Notes under the pieces: model-generated | What the model saw: only the letters and a program-made list of their open reading frames with translations | What the model was told of the DNA's origin: nothing | The model's database searches: none | Origin: Aquificales bacterium | GTDB taxonomy: Bacteria > Aquificota > Aquificia > Aquificales > QOAS01 | DNA length: 40,299 bases | Direction of reading: 5' to 3' | NCBI GenBank assembly: GCA_027036735.1 | Contig: JALWDU010000045.1 | Coordinates: 1-40,299 of the forward strand | Shown here: piece after piece, positions 30,688 to 37,715 of the stretch | Position numbering within the stretch: position 1 is the first letter of the stretch | Layout: the number at the start of each line of letters is the position of its first letter | Program-made: the position numbers and the translations under genes

Positions 30688-31046
30688 CCGCCGAAAATCA
30701 TCTCTCCCAAATGTTCCACCTCCTCTATTCCCAACCGCCTTAGGTATTCCCTAAAGCTCCCGTCCACCTCTATGTTGTATCTCTTTAAAACCTCCGAGAG
30801 TTTCTTAAAAATCTTCTCCCCCTGCTTGTCGATATCGGTGAGGAGAACAACCTTTTCCGTTTCGGGTGGAAGCTCCTCGACGAGGTCAAAGTAATTCTTC
30901 CCCGACAGGGTATAGACATTTTTTATCCCAAACCTCTTTAGGACAAAAAAGTCCCTCTTACCCTCCACGAGGACGGGGTATTTTTCCGAAACCTCCCTCA
31001 GGCGGGTAACAAATTCCTTGAAAATCTCCCTTTGAGGGTTCTCCAT
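30684..31046 (-). CDS. Small Toprim-domain protein (archaeal UPF0292-like)
   Basis: A 120-residue stand-alone Toprim domain. The catalytic glutamate lies in YPVLVEGKRDFFVLKRFGI (about residues 24-42) and the DxD pair in KVVLLTDIDKQGEKIFKKL (about 65-83). These residues bind Mg in primases, topoisomerases and RNase M5. The size and layout resemble the small primase-like UPF0292 proteins known mainly from archaea, more than bacterial RNase M5, which is longer. The function is not known. It is third in the radC-alr operon, 10 bp after alr. Confidence 0.78.
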   Translation of the reverse strand: MENPQREIFKEFVTRLREVSEKYPVLVEGKRDFFVLKRFGIKNVYTLSGKNYFDLVEELPPETEKVVLLTDIDKQGEKIFKKLSEVLKRYNIEVDGSFREYLRRLGIEEVEHLGEMIFGG

Positions 31047-31056
31047 ACCGAAAAAT

Positions 31057-32091
31057 TTACCCCTTTAGGTATCGCTTTACCCTCTCACCTATGCGGGTCA
31101 TTATCTCGTAGGGGATGGTCCCGCATAGGGTTGCCAGGTCGGAGAATTTCCGCCGACCGTTAACTATCTCTACGTATTCCCCTACGCGGGGTTTTACATT
31201 TCCGAAAACCACCGCGGTTAAATCCATCGTTATATTTCCCGCAACGGGGTAGGGTTTGCCCCTGTAATAGACCACCGCACGGTTCGATAGGCACCTCATA
31301 AACCCGTCGGCGTAGCCAAAGGATATAACCCCCACATAGGAGGGTTTTTTCAGCCTATACCTGCACCCGTAGGAGATGCAGCTTCCCTTCGGCAGTCGGC
31401 GGACTTCCAAAATCCTCGCCCCTATGCGGGAGGGAAATTTCAGCTTTAAAACCCCTTTGAGGTCTCTGCTTCCGTATTCCCCGTATAGGGATAGTCCAAC
31501 CCTAACCAAATTGGCGAAGGGAACCTTATAGGAGAGCCCCGCGCTGTTTTGGAGGTGGACGTATTTAACCCTAAGGGGTCTTACGAGTTTCCTAAAAACC
31601 TCTATCTGTTTGAGGGTGAAATGTCTATCCACCTCCGCCGACGGAAAGTGGGTCATAACCCCCTGCGGTGGAAAAACCCTTAAAAGCCCGTAAGGGGGTT
31701 TTAAAAATCCGAGCCTCCCCATACCGGTGTCCACGTTGAGGTGGTAGGGAATTCTATTCCTCACCGCGAGGAGGAGTTGCCGCCTATCGGACACCACGGG
31801 GGTTAGTCCGTATTTTTCCACCAAGGGGAGTTCCTCCTTAAAAAATCCCGACAAGAGGAGTATCGGTTTTTTCACCCCTAAAAGGCGGAGTTTTTTCCCC
31901 TCCTCCGGTGTGGCTACCGCCAAAAATTCGACCTCCTCGAGGCGGTCAAAGAGCGGGGCGACGAGGTGGGCGCCGTGCCCGTAGGCGTTGGCTTTTACAA
32001 CCGCAATAATTCTTTTCCCCGCGAAGCGGGCTATTTCTCTTACGTTTGAAACCAGAGCGTTGGCGTCTATCTCCCAAAAGGCGCGGGGCAT
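31057..32091 (-). CDS. alr: Alanine racemase
   Basis: Alr supplies D-alanine for peptidoglycan by a PLP-dependent reaction. The 344-residue protein shows the PLP lysine in RIIAVVKANAYGHGA (about residue 33), the N-terminal TIM barrel, HLNVDTGMGRLGF (about 118-130) and the C-terminal domain with the second catalytic tyrosine in VGVISFGYADGF, followed by VAGNITMDLTAVVFG. It is slightly shorter than typical (about 360-370). It begins 18 bp after radC. Together with murI it covers D-amino-acid supply in this window. Confidence 0.95.
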   Translation of the reverse strand: MPRAFWEIDANALVSNVREIARFAGKRIIAVVKANAYGHGAHLVAPLFDRLEEVEFLAVATPEEGKKLRLLGVKKPILLLSGFFKEELPLVEKYGLTPVVSDRRQLLLAVRNRIPYHLNVDTGMGRLGFLKPPYGLLRVFPPQGVMTHFPSAEVDRHFTLKQIEVFRKLVRPLRVKYVHLQNSAGLSYKVPFANLVRVGLSLYGEYGSRDLKGVLKLKFPSRIGARILEVRRLPKGSCISYGCRYRLKKPSYVGVISFGYADGFMRCLSNRAVVYYRGKPYPVAGNITMDLTAVVFGNVKPRVGEYVEIVNGRRKFSDLATLCGTIPYEIMTRIGERVKRYLKG

Positions 32092-32109
32092 AGCTCGAAA
32101 AACTAAAGA

Positions 32110-32787
32110 TTAAAGCAACCCCTCCGCTTTGAAGGAGTAATATCCGCCCTCCCCCAGGATTACGTGGTCTAAGAGTTCCAAACCGAGGAGCTCGGCACCT
32201 TCCCTAACGCGGTCGGTGAATTCGATATCCTCCGCCGAGGGTTCGGGTGAGCCGTCGGGGTGGTTGTGGACGAGTATAAAGAAATAGCCCCCGTTTGCCA
32301 CAACGGGGTGCAAGACCTCCCTCGGGGGTGCGTATACCGCATTTAGGTGTCCCAGGGCTACCAAATCGACCGAAAGGAGTCTCTGCGAACCGCTAAGGGT
32401 GAGGACGAACAGGTGTTCCTTCCTCCCCTTTATGAGGGGTCTAACTATCTCCTCCACCTGCGAGGGGGAGGTTATTTTCGGTTTCTCCCCCTTTTGGTTT
32501 CTCCTGCATAGTTCCAAAACCGCCTTTACGGTCAGAGCCTTAACCCTACCCACACCGGGGATTTTCGAAAGCTCTTCCAACCCCATTTGGGCGAGTTTCT
32601 CGAAACCCAACTCCGCGAGGGTTTCCCCAATCTCCAACACGCTAAACCCCTTTGTGCCGCTACCCAGTATTACCGCCCACAGCTCCCCCTCGGTGAGCCT
32701 TTCGGAGCCTAACTTCTGAAGTTTCTCCCTCGGCAGTAGTTCCTTCGGAAACTCCCTTACCGGTTTCGGCTTTTTTCTATAAACCAT
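32110..32787 (-). CDS. radC: RadC/YeeS-family JAB-domain protein
   Basis: A 225-residue protein with an N-terminal helix-hairpin-helix region (ELSKIPGVGRVKALTVKAVLEL, about residues 72-93) and a C-terminal JAMM metalloprotease-like domain with the metal motif HNHPDGSPEPSAEDIEFTDRV (about 172-192). The two His, Ser and Asp are intact. Despite the name, a DNA-repair role is not supported in well-studied bacteria, and the function is uncertain. It is first in an operon with alr and the Toprim gene. A 243-bp stretch with interleaved inverted repeats precedes it. Confidence 0.93.
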   Translation of the reverse strand: MVYRKKPKPVREFPKELLPREKLQKLGSERLTEGELWAVILGSGTKGFSVLEIGETLAELGFEKLAQMGLEELSKIPGVGRVKALTVKAVLELCRRNQKGEKPKITSPSQVEEIVRPLIKGRKEHLFVLTLSGSQRLLSVDLVALGHLNAVYAPPREVLHPVVANGGYFFILVHNHPDGSPEPSAEDIEFTDRVREGAELLGLELLDHVILGEGGYYSFKAEGLL

Positions 32788-32879
32788 TTGTAGGAATAGA
32801 GTTTTTCATAAATACCTTACGGGTTTGTTTTTTTTGTGAAAACCCACCCGATGGAGTGCTCGGAAATTACCCCCCCTTC

Positions 32880-33015
32880 TGTGCAATCCTCTAAAATCCA
32901 CTAATGGTGGAAGGATTTGGATATTTACCCTCCAAGGGGGGGATTTGAAACCTCAACCGTTAAATCCTGCACAAATTGGGTTTCCCCTATCCCGGAACTC
33001 CCCCATTTTAGAGGA
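32880..33015. repeat. Interleaved inverted repeats in the radC upstream region
   Basis: Two pairs of arms cross. TCCTCTAAAAT (32887-32897) pairs perfectly with ATTTTAGAGGA (33005-33015). TGTGCA (32880-32885) pairs with TGCACA (32968-32973). Within lie AAATCC/GGATTT and CCAC/GTGG hairpins. The outer 11-bp pair would also fit the ends of a 129-bp miniature element. No coding frame is convincing. The region follows the permease gene and precedes radC on the minus strand. Confidence 0.4.
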
Positions 33016-33030
33016 GGTGTTACAAATTCC

Positions 33031-34101
33031 TTAAAACCCCTCAAGTAGCGCAAACAGACATATACCCATTACGAGGAAAAGGAGGTTTAACGACCAAAAT
33101 AGGAACCAAAAAATCCCCCTATCCAACCCGCTTTTGAGGTAAAGCCTTATTCCAATCAGATTTGCGAGGGAGGCTACGGGCGTTCCAAAACCCCCCACGT
33201 TGGAGCCCAGAAGTAGGGGTTTCCAAAGGGGGGTGAGCTTAGCCAGTATCACCGCAACGGGGACGTTGCTCACAACCTGCGAGAGGAGAACGCTCCCCAT
33301 AAACACTCCAAAGGGTGAGGGGGAAAGGAGTTCCACCTTAATAAGGGAGGAAAAGGCAAAAAACACCAAAAAGGTTAAAAGCAGGTTGCAATCGACCCTT
33401 AAGGTCTCCCAATAAAGAAGTCCCACGAGCGGAACGGCAATCAGACCCCACAGGGGAAGTATCTTGAAGAAAACCCCCAAAAAGAGGAAAAAAGCAACCG
33501 TAGAGACCAAAAGGGGGCGAAGGTTTAAAACAAAACCGCCCTTTGGAGACTCCGCCTTTCCCATACCCCGAGGGGCTAATATCGATAAAAAGACCAATAG
33601 GGGTAAAAACAGGGGAACCACCGCCGAGAGGAAATCCCTCAAGGTTAGCCCGTAGTGGTGGACGAGGTAGATATTTTGCGGGTTGCCGAAGGGTGAGAGC
33701 GCCGAACCGATGTTGGCGGCGAGTATCTCCAAAACCACCAATAGGGGTATAAGACCTCTGTTCCTCTTCAGGAGCAGGGTAACGGGGACGACCGTCAGGA
33801 GTGCGGCGTCGTTGGTGACAAACATAGAGAGGACGGCGGTATAGAGCACCAAAAGGGTGGGAAAGGGTTTAAAGTCCTCCAATCGGAGCGCCAAAAACTC
33901 CAAAACCCCCGAAAGTTCGAAACCTTTCACCGCCACCAAAAGGGTAAACAGGAGTGCGAGAACCCTCCACTCGTCGGGTGAAATTCTGGGAGGTTCCCCC
34001 CGCCAAAGGGAGAGTGCGACGGTGCCGACCGCAAAGAGGAGCAGGAAAAACTCCCTTAGCAGAAACGAGCGGAGGGACATAAAGTTAGAAATTACTAACA
34101 T
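33031..34101 (-). CDS. ArsB/NhaD-type ion transporter permease
   Basis: A 356-residue inner-membrane protein with about ten hydrophobic helices, of the ion-transporter superfamily that includes ArsB, NhaD and SLC13 carriers. The re-entrant signature appears twice, as FVTNDAALLTVVPVTLLL with ANIGSALSPFGNPQNIYLVHHYG, and as LSQVVSNVPVAVILAKL with GSNVGGFGTPVASLANLIG. This inverted duplication is typical. The substrate cannot be read; Na+/H+ exchange or arsenite export are possible. It is shorter than ArsB (about 430). The start may be 34101 or Met8 at 34080; neither has a ribosome site. Confidence 0.8.
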   Translation of the reverse strand: MLVISNFMSLRSFLLREFFLLLFAVGTVALSLWRGEPPRISPDEWRVLALLFTLLVAVKGFELSGVLEFLALRLEDFKPFPTLLVLYTAVLSMFVTNDAALLTVVPVTLLLKRNRGLIPLLVVLEILAANIGSALSPFGNPQNIYLVHHYGLTLRDFLSAVVPLFLPLLVFLSILAPRGMGKAESPKGGFVLNLRPLLVSTVAFFLFLGVFFKILPLWGLIAVPLVGLLYWETLRVDCNLLLTFLVFFAFSSLIKVELLSPSPFGVFMGSVLLSQVVSNVPVAVILAKLTPLWKPLLLGSNVGGFGTPVASLANLIGIRLYLKSGLDRGIFWFLFWSLNLLFLVMGICLFALLEGF

Positions 34102-34199
34102 TTGGAGGAAAAACTATTTCTTTCTGCCAAAGGTTGGGACTCACGATACTCCGAACAAAGGTTTTTTAAATCAAAATTTCAAATTGGGAGGTCGAAAAT

Positions 34200-34472
34200 A
34201 TGGCTACGGCTATGGAATTGGAAGTTGCAAAAGATACATTTGAGAAGGAGTTTCCCAATGTTGAAGAAAAGCTTTCCAAACAACTAGCCACAAAGGAGGA
34301 CATTTATAAAGTCAAAGAGGAACTTTTTCAGGCAAAGGAGGAGTTAAAACGGGACATTAACAGAATCGAAAAGGAACTTTTAACCGTAAAAATTCTCCTA
34401 TGGGTGGTAGTTGTGCTTACAGCCGCCTCTTTCTTTCCCCAACTTCTCCATCTGCTACGCTTTATTAAATAA
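34200..34472 (+). CDS. Small coiled-coil protein with C-terminal membrane anchor
   Basis: A 90-residue protein of unknown function. Residues 5-65 are a heptad-rich coiled coil (TKEDIYKVKEELFQAKEELKRDINRIEKELLTVK). Residues 66-84 (ILLWVVVVLTAASFFPQLL) form one membrane helix, so it is tail-anchored. The ATKEDIxxVKEEL pattern recalls DUF1640/CCDC90-like bacterial proteins. Start supported by GGGAGG eight bases upstream. It is a single gene, divergent from the permease and followed by a terminator. Its A-rich codon use is slightly unlike that of its neighbours. Confidence 0.65.
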   Translation: MATAMELEVAKDTFEKEFPNVEEKLSKQLATKEDIYKVKEELFQAKEELKRDINRIEKELLTVKILLWVVVVLTAASFFPQLLHLLRFIK

Positions 34473-34493
34473 CTTTAAAAAATTTGGAAAATC

Positions 34494-34519
34494 CCCGCCG
34501 CGAAGCGGCGGGCTTCTTT
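34494..34519. terminator. Strong bidirectional terminator hairpin
   Basis: CCCGCCGC-GAA-GCGGCGGG is a perfect 8-bp stem followed by CTTCTTTGTCTTT on plus, and by GATTTTCCAAATTTTTT on minus. It lies between the convergent ends of the coiled-coil gene and the HdrB-like gene and can serve both. Confidence 0.75.
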
Positions 34520-34523
34520 GTCT

Positions 34524-35390
34524 TTAGTGGGAGGCATTAACGGAAATTTTGTCGACGGGAATTATGTGGAAGGCGAGCCCCGACTGTTTGGCGTCGTAAC
34601 CGAGGGCGTAGGCGAGCAGTTCGGGCAGATAAATGGAGGGAACTTTATCCTCTGTGGGAGCCATATCCTGGTAGATATCCTGCGCCTTGAAGCAGAGCGG
34701 ACAGGGAGTGACGAGCATTTCCGCCCCCGCCCTTTTTGCCCCTTGGGGGGCTTTTACCACCTTTTTGAGGGCTATATCCTTGTTGGTGTAAAAGGAGTGG
34801 TATCCGCAACAGACGTCGCTACCCTCGTAGTCCTTAACCGGTTCCGCCCCGAGGGCTTCGATTAATTCCTCCAACCCTTGGGGGTTTTCGCTGTCGACCA
34901 CCGCCACCTCTTTGGGATACTTGATATGACACCCGTAGTAGGTCGCTATCTTCCAACCCTTTAGGGGTCTCCTTACCCTCTCCCTAATGGTGTCGATACC
35001 TACCTCCTCAACGAGGTAGGGGAGAATGTGCCATATCTTTGCGGTTCCTTTATATTCGAGTCCCTCCTCGGCGAGGAGTTTGTTTATCTCCTCCCTGAGT
35101 TCGGGGTCGCTATCCAACGCGTGTTTGGTCTTTGCCAGAACCATATAGCAGGTGTTGCAGGAAACGAGCAGGTCGAGACCTTCCTTCTCGGCGAGGGCTA
35201 TATTCCTGGCATTTATCGAATAAACCAAAAAGCGGTTGCTCTCCTCTATTGTGTTTCCGCCGCAACAGGTAGTCCTCTCGAGGAGCTTTATGTCAACGCC
35301 CAAGTCGGCGAATACCTTTTTTAGGGTATCGAACATATGGGCGTCGGGACCCTGAAAACAGCACCCCTGATAGAAACCTATCGTTTTCAT
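34524..35390 (-). CDS. HdrB-like CCG-domain subunit of succinate dehydrogenase/fumarate reductase (SdhE/SdhC-like)
   Basis: A 288-residue protein with two complete CCG motifs. The first is CCFQG (residues 10-11), TTCCGGNT (about 42-43) and SCNTC (about 78-81). The second is YYGCHIKYP, SDVCCGYH and PCPLC. In HdrB of methanogens these bind an unusual iron-sulfur cluster that reduces disulfides. In non-classical type E succinate:quinone reductases (archaea, some bacteria) a similar subunit replaces the cytochrome b anchor. Its place in an operon with sdhA and sdhB supports that role. No membrane helix is seen. Start supported by AAGGAGGG. It is last in the operon. Confidence 0.88.
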   Translation of the reverse strand: MKTIGFYQGCCFQGPDAHMFDTLKKVFADLGVDIKLLERTTCCGGNTIEESNRFLVYSINARNIALAEKEGLDLLVSCNTCYMVLAKTKHALDSDPELREEINKLLAEEGLEYKGTAKIWHILPYLVEEVGIDTIRERVRRPLKGWKIATYYGCHIKYPKEVAVVDSENPQGLEELIEALGAEPVKDYEGSDVCCGYHSFYTNKDIALKKVVKAPQGAKRAGAEMLVTPCPLCFKAQDIYQDMAPTEDKVPSIYLPELLAYALGYDAKQSGLAFHIIPVDKISVNASH

Positions 35391-35504
35391 AACAAAACCC
35401 TCCTTGGGTTGGTGTTTGATGGTTCCCCTGCGGTGGAACCCCTTACCTCTTTAATACCTCCTATAGGTCTGCAAATGCAAGGGCTAACCCCATAGGGGTG
35501 GTTA

Positions 35505-35903
35505 TCAACACCTCACCTCCTGCGTAAAGGCGATTATTCCCCCCTCGAGGGAATAGGCGTTTTCAAAACCAACCCTTCGCAAAAAGGCGGTCGCCACCAG
35601 AGACCTAACCCCCGCACGGCAGGCTACGACGATTTTGTAGTCCCCGTAGGAGGCGAGCTTTTCTATGTTTTCCCTTTCGAAGAGTCGGTTCATAGGTATC
35701 CTCAAGGTGTTTTCGTAGGTAAATCCGACCAAAGATGTTTCTTCGGGAGTCCTTATGTCCACTATTAGGACCTTTTCCCCCTTCCTTATCCAGTGGAGGA
35801 GCGCCGGGGGTTTCACCCTGCAGGGTTGCTTTGCCAAATATTCGGAGGTGAAAAAGGAAAAGAAATCTTCGAGTCTTTCAACCTCTCGCCAGTCTATTTT
35901 CAT
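35505..35903 (-). CDS. Rhodanese-domain sulfurtransferase
   Basis: A 132-residue single rhodanese domain with about 35 extra N-terminal residues. The core runs from VLIVDIRTPEE (about residues 45-55) to the active loop VVACRAGVRSLVA (catalytic Cys about 94) and FENAYSLEGGIIAF. The CRAGVRS loop is the six-residue type linked with sulfur, not arsenate or phosphate, substrates. It lies between sdhB (9 bp upstream) and the HdrB-like gene in the same operon. A role in iron-sulfur cluster supply or disulfide chemistry of the CCG subunit is possible but unproven. Confidence 0.86.
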   Translation of the reverse strand: MKIDWREVERLEDFFSFFTSEYLAKQPCRVKPPALLHWIRKGEKVLIVDIRTPEETSLVGFTYENTLRIPMNRLFERENIEKLASYGDYKIVVACRAGVRSLVATAFLRRVGFENAYSLEGGIIAFTQEVRC

Positions 35904-35912
35904 AACCCTACC

Positions 35913-37031
35913 CTACTTAGTTCCGAAAAATTCCGAGAGCTTTTTCCAAAAGCGGGTGAAGAAGTCTTCCCTCTGCTCCTCGAACCGCTCGGTTATCTTG
36001 GTGCATACGTCGGCGTTGAAGACCTCCTCGACCCTCTTGTCTATCCTCCTAACGTGGTGGAAGTCTATATCCAGGTGGGGTTTCTTCTCCTTCATAACCT
36101 CCAAGATGAGGTCTCTGAATTCCAACAGTCCCGGCAAGGGTTTGGGAACCTCCCAGACCTCCGCGCCGCGCTCCCTGAACTTGTTTATCAAAGGTGTGGG
36201 GTCTACGCCGTAAACCTCCTCCGGCAAAGAGAGCCTGTTTATCTGACCGGTGGCGTATATCCAATCGACGAAATGTTGGAGTTTCTTGACTCCGGGGTAG
36301 TCCTTAAAGCCGTATTCGGCGGCTATACCGCGGACGTTTTGAATGTCCTCGGCGGGTCTCACCCCTTTGGGACATACGTATATACACTTCTGACACTGGA
36401 CACAGCTCCAGATATCCCCCACATCCATGGCGTTTTTAACCATTTCCCTCTTGTGCTCTTCCTTCACGCGGCTGTCGACGACGTAGCGGTAGACCCTCGA
36501 AAAGGCGTAGGGACCCGCGTATTTGGGGTCGTCCATAACGGCTTCGCAGCTGCCATAGCAGGCGAAGCACAGAATGCAGTTTGTGGGTCTTTCGTATTGT
36601 TTGACCTCCTCAGGGGGAATTCTGTACTCCTTCTCGGGGATGGGTTCTTTGGGTTCGCACCAGGTTTGGAGCTTTTTGAGACTCTCAAAGGGTTGGTCGT
36701 GGTCTACAACCAAATCCCTTATGGGTTTTAGGAAATTTAGGGGTTCGACCGTTATAGGTTTCCCATTTGCCTTTTCGACCAATTCCTTAAAGGGGGTTTT
36801 ACAGGCGAGGCGGGAAATTCCGTTAACCTTAACGGCACAGGAACCGCAAACCGCCGCGCGGCAGAAGAACCTAAATCCCAAAGTGGGGTCTAAATTCTCC
36901 TGTATGTAAAAGAGGGCGTCGAGCAGAGTCTGTGCTTTGTCGACGGGAACCTCGTATTCCCTGTAGTAAGGTTTTTCGTCCCTTTCGGGGTTGTATCTGT
37001 AAACCCTTAAAACAGCCCTTTCAACGGTCAT
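35913..37031 (-). CDS. sdhB: Succinate dehydrogenase/fumarate reductase iron-sulfur subunit (type E-like)
   Basis: The electron-transfer subunit of the complex. The [2Fe-2S] motif is FFCRAAVCGSCAVKVNGISRLAC (about residues 54-76). The second cluster motif is CILCFACYGSC (about 146-156). The third is CVQCQKCIYVCPKG (about 204-217). Classical SdhB has C-x5-C-x3-CP in the third motif and carries a [3Fe-4S] cluster. Here a cysteine falls within that x5 gap, as in archaeal type E enzymes where a [4Fe-4S] is proposed. At 372 residues it is much longer than the usual 230-260, because of a C-terminal extension of about 130 residues. Start supported by AGGAGG. Confidence 0.92.
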   Translation of the reverse strand: MTVERAVLRVYRYNPERDEKPYYREYEVPVDKAQTLLDALFYIQENLDPTLGFRFFCRAAVCGSCAVKVNGISRLACKTPFKELVEKANGKPITVEPLNFLKPIRDLVVDHDQPFESLKKLQTWCEPKEPIPEKEYRIPPEEVKQYERPTNCILCFACYGSCEAVMDDPKYAGPYAFSRVYRYVVDSRVKEEHKREMVKNAMDVGDIWSCVQCQKCIYVCPKGVRPAEDIQNVRGIAAEYGFKDYPGVKKLQHFVDWIYATGQINRLSLPEEVYGVDPTPLINKFRERGAEVWEVPKPLPGLLEFRDLILEVMKEKKPHLDIDFHHVRRIDKRVEEVFNADVCTKITERFEEQREDFFTRFWKKLSEFFGTK

Positions 37032-37043
37032 AACGGAGACCTC

Positions 37044-37664
37044 CTAAAGGTTTTGAGCCAAAAGCCCTTCGAGGTTTAAAACCACTCCCTCCAAAACCTC
37101 GAAGGGGTAATCCCAATTTGCCACCACCCAAGGTTGGTTATCCTTCGTTGCAACCAACACCTTTTTTGGGTCGGTTTGAACCCATATCACCCTTTCAACG
37201 CCGGCTTTTAACAAATCCTCGGTTTTGGCATTTATGTAGGATTGCCCAAAGCGTTTTTCGAAATCTTCCAAATCCACCTTTGTGTCGACCTCTATGACAA
37301 CCTTGGGTGGAATATCGATGTAGCCCTTCGGAAGGGGTTTTTTTATGTCCTCTTTCCTCCAAATGGCTATGTCGAGGTTATACCACCCACCTTGAGGTAG
37401 TTTGAAGCCTACTTCGTTTGTGGCTACAAAGTAATCCCTACCCAGATGTTGCCAGAGGTAGGCGGCGATTAATTGAACCAAAACCCCTTGCAAAAACCCG
37501 CTACCCATAACGGCCTCCAAAGGGAGTTCGCCGCTCAAGACCCTTTTGTAGTCTCTGTAATAGATAGGTCTCTTTCCCCTCCTCTCGTAGGTGAGGAGTT
37601 TTAAAAGTTTCCTCCTTTCGGTGTTATTCCTTTCGGTCTTCCCTTTAAGTTTTGCCGTTTTCAT
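37044..37664 (-). CDS. Uma2-family (DUF820) putative PD-(D/E)XK nuclease
   Basis: A 206-residue protein. The N-terminal 45 residues are basic (MKTAKLKGKTERNNTERRKLLKLL). The core matches the Uma2 fold: GFLQGVLVQLIAAYLWQHLG, VGFKLPQGGWYNLDIAIWRKED with the catalytic-type Asp, PPKVVIEVDTKVDLEDFEKR with the Glu, and KTEDLLKAGVERVIWVQTDPKKV. Uma2 proteins are widespread and often multicopy in some phyla; their role is not settled. It lies between sdhA (51 bp) and sdhB (12 bp), in the same direction, which is an odd place for a nuclease gene and suggests insertion into the operon. Confidence 0.78.
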   Translation of the reverse strand: MKTAKLKGKTERNNTERRKLLKLLTYERRGKRPIYYRDYKRVLSGELPLEAVMGSGFLQGVLVQLIAAYLWQHLGRDYFVATNEVGFKLPQGGWYNLDIAIWRKEDIKKPLPKGYIDIPPKVVIEVDTKVDLEDFEKRFGQSYINAKTEDLLKAGVERVIWVQTDPKKVLVATKDNQPWVVANWDYPFEVLEGVVLNLEGLLAQNL

Positions 37665-37715
37665 ACACTCCCTCCGGAGGCTTTAGGAAAAGAAATACCC
37701 CCTTAGGGGGAAAGG

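Noticed and set aside
32933-32960. Single CRISPR-repeat-like stretch (minus strand GTTTCAAATCCCCCCCTTGG)
   Set aside because: Only one copy is seen, with no second repeat at spacer distance, so it is not an array.
34102-34287. 61-aa ORF ahead of the coiled-coil gene
   Set aside because: It overlaps a better frame that has GGGAGG at the right distance before ATG 34200.
35793-36731. 312-aa plus-strand ORF
   Set aside because: Antisense to sdhB, whose cysteine motifs are unmistakable.
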